Assembly: GCF_024198175.1 (NCBI RefSeq)
Contig: NZ_JAJVKV010000002.1
Location: 496,001-560,000, forward strand
DNA length: 64,000 nt
DNA from: Pyxidicoccus xibeiensis
GTDB taxonomy: Bacteria > Myxococcota > Myxococcia > Myxococcales > Myxococcaceae
Direction: 5' to 3'
The notes under the pieces are model-generated. The model saw only the letters and a list, made by a program, of their open reading frames with translations, was not told the origin of the DNA and did not search any database. Both the position numbers and the translations under genes were made by a program. Below, one piece after another: positions 39,806-51,730 of the stretch (position 1 is its first letter; each line of letters opens with the position of its first letter).

Positions 39806-40905
39806 GCGAGCCCGTCCTCAAGTCCCCACCGCGCGTCCTGGTGGTGGATGACAACGCCGCCTTCCTGGACAACCTCCAGGAGCTGCTGGGTGACGCGGGG
39901 TACTCGGTGCTGGGGGCCTCCAGCTGCCGGGCCGCCCGCGAGCGCGCGAGGGAAGGCTTCGACGTGGCGCTGGTGGATCTGCGCCTGCCGGACGGGGACG
40001 GCACCGCGCTGGCGGCGGAGCTGAAGGCGGGCGCGCCCGACTCGGAGGTGGTGCTGCTCACCGGCTTCGCCACGCTGGAGACGGCGGTGGCGGCGGTGCG
40101 CGCGGGCGCGTGCGCGTACCTCATGAAGCCGTGCGCGCCGCAGGAGCTGCTGCTGACGCTGGAGCAGGCCATGCGCCAGGTGCGCCTGCACGGCGAGAAG
40201 CGCGAGCTGGCCCGGCGCGCGCAGGTGACGGAGAAGCTGGCAGCGGTGGGGACGATGACGGCGGGCCTGTCCCACGAGATTCGCAACCCGCTGAACGCGG
40301 CGGCGCTGCAGCTGTCCGTGCTGGAGCGGCGGCTGCGCAAGCTGCCGGAGGGCCAGCAGGGCCCGCTGCTGGAGCCGCTGCTGCTGGTGCGCGACGAGAT
40401 TCGCCGGCTGGACCACATCCTGGAGGACTTCCTCCAGTTCGCCCGTCCCCGCGAGTTCCGCCCGGTCGTGGTGGACGTACGCGAGCTGATGCGCCGGGTG
40501 GTGGACCTGCTCAGCGGTCAGGCCGAGACGCGCAAGGTGACGCTGCGCGCGGTGCAGGAGGAGCCGGTGCCGCCGGTGGCCGGCGAGGAGGAGCGGCTGC
40601 GGCAGGTGCTCATCAACCTGTGCCTCAACGGCCTGGAGGCGAGTCCCGAGGGAGGGCAGGTGACGCTGTCCGCGGGCCACGAGGGCGCGCGCGTGTGGCT
40701 CACCGTGGATGACTCCGGGCCGGGCGTGCCGCTGGAGATTCGAGACCGCCTCTTCGAGCCCTTCTTCACCACGAAGGCCCAGGGCTCCGGGCTGGGGCTG
40801 CCGATTGTGCACGCCATCGTCACCCAGCACGGGGGCACGCTGGAGGTGGGCACGGCGCCCGGTGGGGGCGCCCGCTTCATCCTCCACCTGCCCGCGGCGC
40901 GGTAG
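39802..40905 (+). CDS. receiver-histidine kinase hybrid
   Basis: A 367-residue soluble protein with an N-terminal receiver (Asp59 in ALVDLRLPDGDG) followed directly by HisKA (His158 in GLSHEIRNPLNAA) and an ATPase domain (NLCLNGLEAS, DDSGPGVP, FEPFFTTKAQG, GSGLGLP). There is no other sensor, so the receiver is the input. It is the third of three overlapping genes after the globin kinase and the tandem-receiver protein, suggesting a relay in which an oxygen signal finally controls this kinase. The final target regulator is not in the operon. Confidence 0.9.
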   Translation: MSEPVLKSPPRVLVVDDNAAFLDNLQELLGDAGYSVLGASSCRAARERAREGFDVALVDLRLPDGDGTALAAELKAGAPDSEVVLLTGFATLETAVAAVRAGACAYLMKPCAPQELLLTLEQAMRQVRLHGEKRELARRAQVTEKLAAVGTMTAGLSHEIRNPLNAAALQLSVLERRLRKLPEGQQGPLLEPLLLVRDEIRRLDHILEDFLQFARPREFRPVVVDVRELMRRVVDLLSGQAETRKVTLRAVQEEPVPPVAGEEERLRQVLINLCLNGLEASPEGGQVTLSAGHEGARVWLTVDDSGPGVPLEIRDRLFEPFFTTKAQGSGLGLPIVHAIVTQHGGTLEVGTAPGGGARFILHLPAAR

Positions 40906-40923
40906 GCGGCTACCGCCCGCCCG

Positions 40924-42819
40924 TCAGAAGTTGCCGCCCGACCGGAAGCGGACGGGGCCGAAGGGCTTGTAGCTCGTGCAGATCATGCAGGAGTGGTTGC
41001 CCGCGGCGCCCCGGTACTGGTTGACGTCGAGGGCGGCGAGCTTCCTCTCCGGGGGCTCGGCTCGGCCGCCACCGGGGGTGTTGGTGAACAGGATGTCGAA
41101 CACGTAGTGCACGGCCACCGGCTTGCCGTCGAGCATGGCGGGCTCATAGCGCCACGTGGAGAGCGTGCGGATGACCGCGTCCTCCAACCCGCTCAGCCCC
41201 TGGAGGGGCTTGCAGTCGGTGACGGTGCCCTCGGTGGTGATGGTGCAGCGGGTGACCACCGCGCCCCGGGGGAACGAGGCAATCTGGGCCCGGAGGCCGT
41301 AGGTGAGGTTCGGATAGTGGAAGCGCTCCCCGGAGATGAAGCGGGGCGGGGTGACGTCCGGGCCGAGCTCCATCACCCGGGTGCGCTGGGCGGCGCTGAT
41401 GAGGACGGGCGCCGCCACGGCGATGGTCGGAGCCTCCTCCTCCATCATGGGCTCGGCGCTGGCAACGGCGGACTCGGCGGGCTCGGCGTCCAGCGAGTAT
41501 GGGACGCGGGGCAGCTCCGTGCGGGCGATGGCCTGCGTGTCGGGGATGAGCAGCGGCATGGGGCCGGGAGCGCGGGCCTTCACGGCGGGTGCGCGGGCTT
41601 CCTTCGGGGCCGTCCGCACGGCCGGGCGCGCGGCGCGGCCAGGCGCCTGGCTGAGGGCGGCCGGAAGCGGGGCGGGCGCGACGAACGGGCGCGGCAGCTG
41701 GGCGGTGTGCCGCGGGGCCCGCGTGTCCGGGGCGGCGGGCGCTTCGAGCTCCGGCTCGGGGCTCGGGGCCGGCTCCTCGGCGCGCGCCGTCTCGGGAAGC
41801 TGCGAGCTGCCCAGCACTGCGGCGAGCAGCACGCCGCTGATGCCACTGGCCATGCGCCACGGACGGCGCGGGATGCCCGCCTCTGGCGCGACGAGCAGGC
41901 GACGCACGCGGGTCAGCAGCGAGCCGCCGCTGGCACCCAGGGCGGGGTGGGGCGAGGGGCTGACGCGCAGCTGCTCGATATGGGCAAGGGCGCGGGCATA
42001 GAGGTAGGCGTCACCGCAGCACTGCACGGCGAGGTCATCGGCGCAGTGCTCGCGCTCCTCGCGGATGCGGTGGGACAGCCACCAGACGGCCGGGTGGTAG
42101 AAGAGGAAGGTCTCGACGAGGGACTGCAGGAGGTTGACGAGGTAGTCGTGCCGGCGGATGTGGGCCAGCTCATGGGCGAGGATGGCCTCGAGCTGGGCGG
42201 GGTTGAGGCCGGTGAGGGCGCCCGCGGGCACGAGGATGAGGGGGCGCCACAGGCCGATGACCATGGGCACGTCGATGCTGGCGCACGCGCGCAGGCGCAC
42301 CGGGCCGGTCATCCGCATGCGGACCAGCGCCTTGACGAGCGCGTCCTTCCAGGCCAGCGCGGGCTCGAAGGTGTCACGGCGGGACATGCGCTGCGTCATG
42401 CTCCAGGCCAGCAGGGTGCGGCAGGAGAGGACGAGCACACCGCAGCACCAGGCCGGCAGCAGCCACGGGCGGAGCGACTCCAGCCAGGGCGAGTCGCCCA
42501 GCGGCTCGGAGGCCGTCAGCACCGTGATGGAGACGTCCGCGGGGACGCTGGGGTCGACGGGGGCGGAGAGGCCCTCGGAGAAGACGAAGCGGGCGGCGTC
42601 CGCGAGCGCGGAGAAGAAGGAGACCGCCGGCAGGACCGCCATGGCGAGCAGGCCGAGGCAGGAGATGGCGTAGCGGGCACGGGCGGCGCGCTCGGGCATC
42701 AGCGCGAGCAGGCCGGCGACGACGAGGGCCACGGCCGCGCCCTGCCAGAGGAACCCGAGCAGGGCGTGCTCGAGAGCGAGGAACACCGGATGCCGCGCGA
42801 GCATGTGCAGTGATTCCAT
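40924..42819 (-). CDS. BlaR1-type M56 metallopeptidase fused to TonB C-terminal domain
   Basis: A 631-residue membrane protein. Four membrane helices occur in the first 350 residues. The zinc-peptidase motif HELAH is at 216-220, with the downstream EREHCADD block that supplies the third ligand. A proline/alanine-rich linker (about 350-440) looks like the periplasm-spanning part of TonB. A TonB C-terminal-type domain follows (about 500-590: EDAVIRTLSTWRYEPAMLDGKPVAVHYVFDI). The penicillin-binding sensor domain of classical BlaR1 is missing. It begins 3 bp after blaI and should be its partner: peptidase activity would lead to BlaI loss. The signal is unknown. The last 24 residues carry a CxxC pair (SCMICTS). 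Confidence 0.85.
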   Translation of the reverse strand: MESLHMLARHPVFLALEHALLGFLWQGAAVALVVAGLLALMPERAARARYAISCLGLLAMAVLPAVSFFSALADAARFVFSEGLSAPVDPSVPADVSITVLTASEPLGDSPWLESLRPWLLPAWCCGVLVLSCRTLLAWSMTQRMSRRDTFEPALAWKDALVKALVRMRMTGPVRLRACASIDVPMVIGLWRPLILVPAGALTGLNPAQLEAILAHELAHIRRHDYLVNLLQSLVETFLFYHPAVWWLSHRIREEREHCADDLAVQCCGDAYLYARALAHIEQLRVSPSPHPALGASGGSLLTRVRRLLVAPEAGIPRRPWRMASGISGVLLAAVLGSSQLPETARAEEPAPSPEPELEAPAAPDTRAPRHTAQLPRPFVAPAPLPAALSQAPGRAARPAVRTAPKEARAPAVKARAPGPMPLLIPDTQAIARTELPRVPYSLDAEPAESAVASAEPMMEEEAPTIAVAAPVLISAAQRTRVMELGPDVTPPRFISGERFHYPNLTYGLRAQIASFPRGAVVTRCTITTEGTVTDCKPLQGLSGLEDAVIRTLSTWRYEPAMLDGKPVAVHYVFDILFTNTPGGGRAEPPERKLAALDVNQYRGAAGNHSCMICTSYKPFGPVRFRSGGNF

Positions 42820-42822
42820 CAG

Positions 42823-43218
42823 TCACTTCCCCCGCTTCTCGTGCTCGTCCAGCAGCTTGCGGATCTCCGCCAGCTCCTCGGCGGACGCCCGCTTCATGGA
42901 GAGGGCCTGGGCCACGACGCTGGTGGCCGACCCGCCGAAGGCCCGGTCCATCAGGTCGCGAAGCAGGTCACGCTGGGTGCGCTTCTCACTGATGGCGGCC
43001 TCGTAGACGTGGGTGCGCTCGCTCTCGTCGCGCTGGACGATGCCCTTCTCCGTCATGTTCTGCAGGAGCTTGAGGACCGTGGTGTAGCCGGTGTCCTTGT
43101 CCTGCGTGTCACGGAGGGACTCGTGCACCTGACGCACCGTGCACGGTCCCAGCTTCCAGAGGACGCGCAGGATGGCCAGCTCGGCGCGCGTGGGCTGCGG
43201 CGGCGGAACAGGGGTCAT
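42823..43218 (-). CDS. blaI: BlaI/MecI-family repressor
   Basis: A 131-residue winged-helix repressor. The N-terminal domain reads PTRAELAILRVLWKLGPCTVRQVHESL and TGYTTVLKLLQNMTEKGIVQRDE, as in BlaI and MecI; the C-terminal helices mediate dimer formation. The ATG at 43218 is preceded by no ribosome site and lies 2 or so bases after the expected transcription start, so the message may be leaderless. It heads a two-gene operon with the M56 peptidase and probably represses its own promoter through the two dyads at 43230-43267. Confidence 0.9.
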   Translation of the reverse strand: MTPVPPPQPTRAELAILRVLWKLGPCTVRQVHESLRDTQDKDTGYTTVLKLLQNMTEKGIVQRDESERTHVYEAAISEKRTQRDLLRDLMDRAFGGSATSVVAQALSMKRASAEELAEIRKLLDEHEKRGK

Positions 43219-43226
43219 GAGTAAAA

Positions 43227-43267
43227 GTATTACGACGTATGTCGTAAGTGTCAACGACATGCGTCGT
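43227..43267 (-). promoter_or_regulatory. blaI promoter with two BlaI-type operators
   Basis: On the minus strand a TTGACA -35 box (43254-43249) and a TAATAC -10 box (43232-43227) are separated by 16 bp. Operator 1, TTACGAC-GTAT-GTCGTAA (43230-43247), lies between the boxes. Operator 2, ACGAC-ATGC-GTCGT (43254-43267), covers the -35 box and upstream bases. The centres are 22 bp apart, about two helical turns. The shared half site ACGAC resembles known BlaI-type boxes. Confidence 0.85.
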
Positions 43268-43343
43268 AGATGTTGTCCCCCGGACCCCTTGCGATTCTCG
43301 CGCCACCGGGACGCAGGTTCAGTCCCCGGCGGGGTCCGGACGC

Positions 43344-43670
43344 CTACCGCCGCCGGCGGCCGTCGGTGGGCTCGTTCACGGGGCCGTCGTCCGACGCCGA
43401 GAACACGGTGAGCGCGCCCTGCGAGGGCAGGTGCCTCACGGGGGCGTTCATCCACTCGGCCAGGCGCTGCGCGGCGAGCGCGCGCTCGGCATCGGGGAGG
43501 CGGCGGATGCGCGAGTCGTTGTGGTGGGCGTCGGGGACAGTGAAGCGCCAGGAGTCATTGCTCTCGCGCACGTTGAAGGGCGCGGCGGACCAGAGGAACG
43601 TGCTGCGCCGGCCCGCGTGGTGGACCCACAGCTCGGCGAGCAGCGGCACGAGAGGGTTGTCGGGCCCGCG
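43344..43670 (-). pseudogene. open remnant in frame with the upstream hypothetical gene
   Basis: Directly after the TGA that ends the 388-residue protein (43673-43671), the same frame stays open for about 108 codons to 43344. The translated part has normal composition and ordered segments (PLLAELWVHHAGRRS, DSWRFTVPDAHHNDSRIRR). The only early start is a GTG at 43649 with no ribosome site. It may be the rest of one longer gene interrupted by a stop mutation, or the tail of another lost gene joined by deletion. No family was recognised. Confidence 0.5.
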
Positions 43671-44837
43671 TCAGGGGACGGTTCCGGCGGTGGCCGGTGT
43701 GTCGGGGAGCTGCTTGAGCAGGTCGATGTTCTGGTGGGCGATGGCGAGGAGGATGCCGGCGATGTGCCTGCCGATGTACCGGCGCGGGAGCTTGCGCATC
43801 CACTCGGGCTGCTCGGGCATCGGGCCACCGGAAGGGGGCCGGTCGTCGATGGTGACGCCGCGCGACCACACCGTTGGCAGGAGGGTGTTGGAGCAGGATG
43901 CCGCGGCGACGGCCTCGTCCAGGGCGGCATAGGCCTCGCGGTAGGAGGTTGCGGCCAGGGGCCGGACGTAGCGGGCCATGTTGCCGGCCTCCACCAGACC
44001 GATGCAGCGGCTGATGGCCGACCCGCACGTCCGTGCCTTCCGGCCCACCTCCACGGGGGCGACGACGCTGGAGAAGCTCATGCTGGCCCACAGGACGGCG
44101 CGCATGCGCGCGTTCTGCTCGGCGCTCTGGGGCCTCCACTCCCGCGGAGGCTCCTTCATCAGCGAGTGGGCCGTGCCCTCGAGCCCGAGGAGGGCGGTGG
44201 CAATCATCGCGCCCAGGACGGTGTCCGTCCGGTAGGAGAGCCACGCGAGGTGGCGCACGTCCCGGGCGGCCTCCAGCGGCTGGCCGGTCCGCAGGCCGTG
44301 GACGAGCCGGAGCTTCGACCACTGCTGGAGGGGGAGGAAGTTCGGCACGGAGGCCGTCATCAGGTTGTACGGGTCCGCCGGAGGCACGGGGGTGTTCCGG
44401 AGGAGGTCCCAGCGGTCATGGCGCTGGAGCTCGCGCATCCAGCCGAAGTCCAGCCCGGACAGGTCCACGTCCGAGGCGAGCCACTCCTCCAGGGACTTCT
44501 TCTCCAACAACGCAGCGGGGAGCTGGAGGGGCGAATCCGCGGGCATGGCGGGGGAGGGGTCCCAGCCCGTCCACCGGTTGAGGAGCGGGCCCGCGTCGCC
44601 CGGGGTGCGCGGCTCGTGGAACCACGGGTCCGTGGCGAGCGTCGCCTGCTCCTCGCAGAAGCGGTCCACGTGCGCGGTGAGGTCCTGGCGCATGGCGTCC
44701 AGCGTGGGCTCGTACTTCCCACGCAGCCACACGTCGATGGCGACGAGCGCGATGACGGTGAAGAGGAGGGCTCCGCTCGCGAGCCACAGCAGGACTCGCA
44801 GCACGCTTCCACGGGACCGCCGCGCGTTCGGATGCAT
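43671..44837 (-). CDS. hypothetical protein with N-terminal membrane anchor
   Basis: A 388-residue protein. A membrane helix at about 13-35 (VLRVLLWLASGALLFTVIAL) is followed by a large, mostly helical extracytoplasmic part rich in Trp, Arg and Leu. I recognise no family or catalytic motif. Two cysteines (RTCGSAISRC) are close together near residue 275. The same reading frame continues past its TGA for 108 codons (43344-43670), so it may have been longer. It lies between the NtrC-type gene at 44870, 32 bp upstream on the same strand, and the remnant. Confidence 0.6.
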   Translation of the reverse strand: MHPNARRSRGSVLRVLLWLASGALLFTVIALVAIDVWLRGKYEPTLDAMRQDLTAHVDRFCEEQATLATDPWFHEPRTPGDAGPLLNRWTGWDPSPAMPADSPLQLPAALLEKKSLEEWLASDVDLSGLDFGWMRELQRHDRWDLLRNTPVPPADPYNLMTASVPNFLPLQQWSKLRLVHGLRTGQPLEAARDVRHLAWLSYRTDTVLGAMIATALLGLEGTAHSLMKEPPREWRPQSAEQNARMRAVLWASMSFSSVVAPVEVGRKARTCGSAISRCIGLVEAGNMARYVRPLAATSYREAYAALDEAVAAASCSNTLLPTVWSRGVTIDDRPPSGGPMPEQPEWMRKLPRRYIGRHIAGILLAIAHQNIDLLKQLPDTPATAGTVP

Positions 44838-44869
44838 GGGCCGGGACTCTAGCAGTCCCGGCGGTGGCC

Positions 44870-46291
<1,422 letters not shown>

Positions 46292-46308
46292 TCGGGGTGT
46301 GCTTTCGG

Positions 46309-46812
46309 TCAGGTCGCGGGGAGGGCCAGGCGCGTGTCGTCCCGGCCCTCGGCGCCAGGATGGACGTGCCAGGTCTCGACCACGGGCTCGATGCGTGGGG
46401 TGAGCTGGATGATGGAGCTGGGGAAGCAGTGGGCGGGCAGCTCGGCGAAGATGAGGCGCACCGCCTCCGCGTCCGCCTCGGTGGAGACTGCCACGTGCGG
46501 GCGGACGATGAGGTCGGTCAAGTGCGGCGCCTGGCCCCTGGTGCCTACCACGCGGGCCATGGCGGAGCTCTGGTAGAACAGCACCGGCACGTCCGCCTCG
46601 CGCGCCCGGTCCATGAAGGCCACCAGCGTGCGTCCTTCCACCGCGCCCACCAGCAAGGTCTCAGGGGCCCACCGGCCGTCGTCCGCCGTGCCGGGCTCGG
46701 CCAGCGGCCGGCCGATGGGGAGCGGGGGCGCCTGGTCGCTCGTCAGGACGGCGCCACGCTCGCCCTGCCAGTACAGGCGCGTTTCGTACTCAGTGATGGT
46801 CACGGTTGTCAT
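46309..46812 (-). CDS. OsmC-like protein lacking one redox cysteine
   Basis: A 167-residue protein with the OsmC/Ohr pattern: [43 protein letters not shown], then a [13 protein letters not shown] strand and a LPAHCFPSS helix. OsmC peroxidases use two cysteines. Here the second is present (LPAHC) but the first position reads EGRTLVAF, with Arg-Thr instead of the usual Cys-containing turn. Peroxidase activity is therefore doubtful. The ATG at 46812 has GGAGG 7 nt upstream. Its neighbour downstream is an NtrC-type regulator. Confidence 0.78.
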   Translation of the reverse strand: MTTVTITEYETRLYWQGERGAVLTSDQAPPLPIGRPLAEPGTADDGRWAPETLLVGAVEGRTLVAFMDRAREADVPVLFYQSSAMARVVGTRGQAPHLTDLIVRPHVAVSTEADAEAVRLIFAELPAHCFPSSIIQLTPRIEPVVETWHVHPGAEGRDDTRLALPAT

Positions 46813-46929
46813 GGTCGACCTCCAGCCATGCCGGTGCGGGGACTGACCTTTCAACCCCCGTGCCTCGCGAGTGCATCTTCTGGAACGTGTAGGTGGTACC
46901 TGGGTACAGGATTGTCCTCGGAGGGTAGC

Positions 46930-48336
46930 TCATGGCAGCCCGAAGAGGTGGAGCACGGTGGCTCCGGTGAGGCTGACCAGCAGGCAGCCGGCCAGCATGA
47001 GGGGGATTCCCACCCGGAGCAGCTCGGAGGAGTCGAGCCCCTCGCCCGCGGCCATGGCGTTGGGCGGGGTGCTGATGACGAAGGGGATGCCGAACGAGCA
47101 CCCCATGGCGACCAGGATGGAAGTGGAGGCCGCGGGCTGCAGCTGCAGGGCCAGGGGGATGAGGAGCGCCGCGGTGCCGGTGTTGCTCATCAGCGCGGAC
47201 AGCACCGCCGCCACCACCACCAGCCCGGCCAGCTGCGCCGCCACCGGCCAGCCGCCCAGGTCCGCTCCCGCCAGCGCCCCCGCCACCAGCCCCGAGTGCT
47301 CCATCAGCCGGCCCAGGGAGATGCCGCCAGCGATGAGCAGCAGCGTGGACCAGTCCAGCTTCCCCAGGTCCTCGCGCTCGAGCAGGCCGCCGCCGAAGAG
47401 CAGCACGGTGGCCCCCAGCGCCACCACCGGCGCGGGCACACCGTGCAGCGGCTCCGACAGCCACGCCACCACGCACGCCGCGCTGACTCCCAGCACGGCC
47501 CGCCCGGAGCGGCTGAGCGGCCGGGGCGCCTGGGCGGGCAGCTCCACCCGGCCGCCCAGGCGGAAGCGCAGCAGCACCAGCCCGAAGCCCAGCGCCAGCA
47601 TGAGCGCGGTGAGGGGGAGGGCCAGGGCCATCCACTCCGCGAAGGTGACGCGCGAGTAGGCGCTGGCGGCGGACACGGCGAGGGCATTGGGCCCGCTGCC
47701 CACCGGGGTGGCCATGCCGCCGAAGTTGGCGCCCAGGGCCACGCCCAGGAGCAACGCGGGGCGCAGCGCCGCGCCGGCGGGCGCGGCCTGGAGGATGGGG
47801 CGCAGCGCGGCCAGCATCATCGCGGCGGCGGCCACGTTGGACATCCACATGGAGAGGAAGGCCACGCCGCCCATCACCAGGAGGAGCAGCAGCCGGGGCC
47901 GTCCCCGTGACAGCCGCACGACGTGCCCGGCCACCGAGGCGTCCAGGCCGTGGCGCATGGCGGCGACCTCCAGCGTGAAGCCGCCCAGGAAGAGGACCAG
48001 CACCGGGTCCGCGCCCCACGCCAGCACGGCGGGCAGGCGGTAGTCCGCGTCCAGCGGCCCCAGCAGCACCGGCGTGGCGCCCAGCAGCAGCAGGCTGGGG
48101 ACGAACGGCGGCACCACCTCCGTGAGCCACAGCACCAGGCACACCCCGCCAATCAGCACCGCGCGCGAGGCCACCGGGCCCTCCGCCCAGAAGGCCGCCA
48201 CCAGCGCCACGGCGGCGACGCCGGCCACCGCCAGCAGGGGGCGCAGCCAGTGGCGGCGCGGCCCGGCCCCGGTGCTGGCGCTCACGGGCTCCGGCTGGAG
48301 CGGCGAGGCGGCGGGCACGTCTCCAGGAGCGAGCAT
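46930..48336 (-). CDS. SLC13/DASS-family anion transporter
   Basis: A 468-residue membrane protein with about 12 hydrophobic segments. The two inverted SNT-type motifs of the divalent anion:Na+ symporter family are visible: MWMSNVAAAAMMLA near residue 165 and ALMSNTGTAALLIP near 385. Substrates in the family are dicarboxylates, citrate, sulfate or phosphate; the sequence does not distinguish them. It starts 93 bp after the CBS-domain gene on the same strand, which might sense adenylates and control uptake, though this is only inferred from position. Confidence 0.88.
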   Translation of the reverse strand: MLAPGDVPAASPLQPEPVSASTGAGPRRHWLRPLLAVAGVAAVALVAAFWAEGPVASRAVLIGGVCLVLWLTEVVPPFVPSLLLLGATPVLLGPLDADYRLPAVLAWGADPVLVLFLGGFTLEVAAMRHGLDASVAGHVVRLSRGRPRLLLLLVMGGVAFLSMWMSNVAAAAMMLAALRPILQAAPAGAALRPALLLGVALGANFGGMATPVGSGPNALAVSAASAYSRVTFAEWMALALPLTALMLALGFGLVLLRFRLGGRVELPAQAPRPLSRSGRAVLGVSAACVVAWLSEPLHGVPAPVVALGATVLLFGGGLLEREDLGKLDWSTLLLIAGGISLGRLMEHSGLVAGALAGADLGGWPVAAQLAGLVVVAAVLSALMSNTGTAALLIPLALQLQPAASTSILVAMGCSFGIPFVISTPPNAMAAGEGLDSSELLRVGIPLMLAGCLLVSLTGATVLHLFGLP

Positions 48337-48429
48337 CGGGGCCTCGTGCGTACAGCCGGCACCTCCCTGGGAGGTGCGCTCGGAAAAGGGGGGAACAGGG
48401 ACTCGCGCGACGTGCCACGCGCGGGCGGC

Positions 48430-48861
48430 TCAGGCGCTGTATTCGGCTGCCATCTCCCGGCGGTCCAGCTCGCCGATGAGGTGGTGGGCATACCGCACCA
48501 GGTCCGCCTCCGTGAGGATGCCCAGCAGCACGCCGCTCGGGTCCACCACGGGCAGGCACCCGTACTTGTGCTTGAGCATCAGCCCCACGGCCTCCTTCAG
48601 CGGCGTCTCCGGGCCCACGGTCTCCACGTCGCGCGTCATGATGTCCGCGGCCCACAGCGGCTGCGAGGCGGGGTCGGTGGCGTGCATCGCCGAGGCCCTC
48701 AGCAGGTCGCGGTGGGTGACGAGCCCCACCAGCTTGCCCTGCCGCAGCACGGGCAGGTGCCGGATGCGGTGCAGCCGCAGCAGCTCCTCCGCCTTCGACA
48801 GGTTCTGCGTCTCCTTGAGGGTGACCAGCTCACGGCTCATCAGCTCTCCGACAATCTGCAT
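48430..48861 (-). CDS. two-CBS-domain protein
   Basis: A 143-residue cytoplasmic protein made of a pair of CBS domains (about 5-60 and 70-130), with HRIRHLPVLRQGKLVGLVTHRDLL and KYGCLPVVDPSGVLLGILTEADLV. Such a Bateman module usually binds adenine nucleotides. The ATG at 48861 is preceded by GAGGAG; the frame is open another 42 codons upstream without a good start. It is upstream of the SLC13-type gene. Confidence 0.85.
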   Translation of the reverse strand: MQIVGELMSRELVTLKETQNLSKAEELLRLHRIRHLPVLRQGKLVGLVTHRDLLRASAMHATDPASQPLWAADIMTRDVETVGPETPLKEAVGLMLKHKYGCLPVVDPSGVLLGILTEADLVRYAHHLIGELDRREMAAEYSA

Positions 48862-49032
48862 GTGCGAATCTCCTCGTTCGTGGCGTCCCCTCGACGCTGC
48901 AACCCCATTGCAGGTCCGGGGCCACGCCCGCGCTCCCTCTGAAAGATGTGAAAACGGGCACTCCGGGGCGCAACCCTTGCGCCGCACCCGGTGCCCTCGC
49001 AGCCTTTGCGCCTCCCCGGCCCTGGGGACGGG

Positions 49033-49061
49033 TTGAAGGCCGGCCTGCTGTGCGCTAAGTG
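49033..49061 (+). promoter_or_regulatory. candidate promoter of the thiC riboswitch transcript
   Basis: TTGAAG (49033-49038) and TAAGTG (49056-49061) are 17 bp apart. The -10 box is poor, but transcription would begin near 49070, just where the riboswitch P1 stem starts. Confidence 0.45.
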
Positions 49062-49071
49062 CTCACCCAGT

Positions 49072-51094
<2,023 letters not shown>

Positions 51095-51235
51095 AGCGCC
51101 AGGACCCGGGCCGGTACGGCAGGGGACGACCCGTCAGATCACCTGTCGCAGACGTGACAATCGTCGCGGGTGCGTGTCATGGTAGGTAGGCAACGGCGCG
51201 ATGTTCGTGCCTGAAAAATCTGGAGGGGACGTTCA

Positions 51236-51625
51236 ATGGAGACTCCGCCGCGGGAGCAGATGGGCTCGTTCATCAGTGGCTCACCGATGCCGACCCAGGA
51301 TGAGAAGACGATGGCGCTGCTGGCGCATATGGGCACCATCCTGGCCAACATGGTGGGGCTGGGCTTCGCCGTGCCGCTGGTGCTGATGCTGACGAAGGGC
51401 AAGGAGTCGTCCTTCGTCCGCGCTCACTCGGTGGAGTCGCTGAACTTCCAGATCACCGTCTTCATCGCCGGGTTCGTCAGCGCCATCACCCTCTGCATCG
51501 GCATTGGCGCCATCCTGCTGCCCATCGTCTTCGTGGCGGCGCTGGTCTTCTCCATCATCGCCGGCCTGAAGGCGAACGAGGGCCAGCTCTACAAGTACCC
51601 GGTCAACATCCGGCTCATCAAGTAG
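51236..51625 (+). CDS. DUF4870 membrane protein
   Basis: A 129-residue protein of the DUF4870 type: a TMALLAHMGTIL start, a KESSFVRAHSVESLNFQIT block in the middle, and about three membrane helices (40-58, 80-98, 98-116). It ends with a KYPVNIRLIK tail. GGAGGGG lies upstream of the ATG. The family has no assigned function. It is monocistronic, with a hairpin pair downstream. Confidence 0.85.
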   Translation: METPPREQMGSFISGSPMPTQDEKTMALLAHMGTILANMVGLGFAVPLVLMLTKGKESSFVRAHSVESLNFQITVFIAGFVSAITLCIGIGAILLPIVFVAALVFSIIAGLKANEGQLYKYPVNIRLIK

Positions 51626-51638
51626 ACCACGCGGCCCT

Positions 51639-51701
51639 GGCCCTCGCGAGAGGGCCCGGACCTCACGGGGCGGGTCTTCGCGCGAGTGCGCGGGCCCGCC
51701 C
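51639..51701. terminator. two hairpins between convergent genes
   Basis: GGCCCTC-GCGA-GAGGGCC (51639-51656) is a perfect 7-bp stem with a tetraloop 14 bp after the DUF4870 stop. A second stem pairs GGGCGGG (51668-51674) with CCCGCCC (51695-51701). They lie between the DUF4870 gene and the end of moaA on the other strand. No long T run is seen. Confidence 0.6.
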
Positions 51702-51730
51702 TTCGTGTTTCCAGGGGACGGAGCGCTTCC

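Noticed and set aside
43344..43649. Independent 101-residue gene with GTG start
   Set aside because: No ribosome site, and the frame runs continuously from the stop codon of the upstream gene; it is better treated as a remnant.
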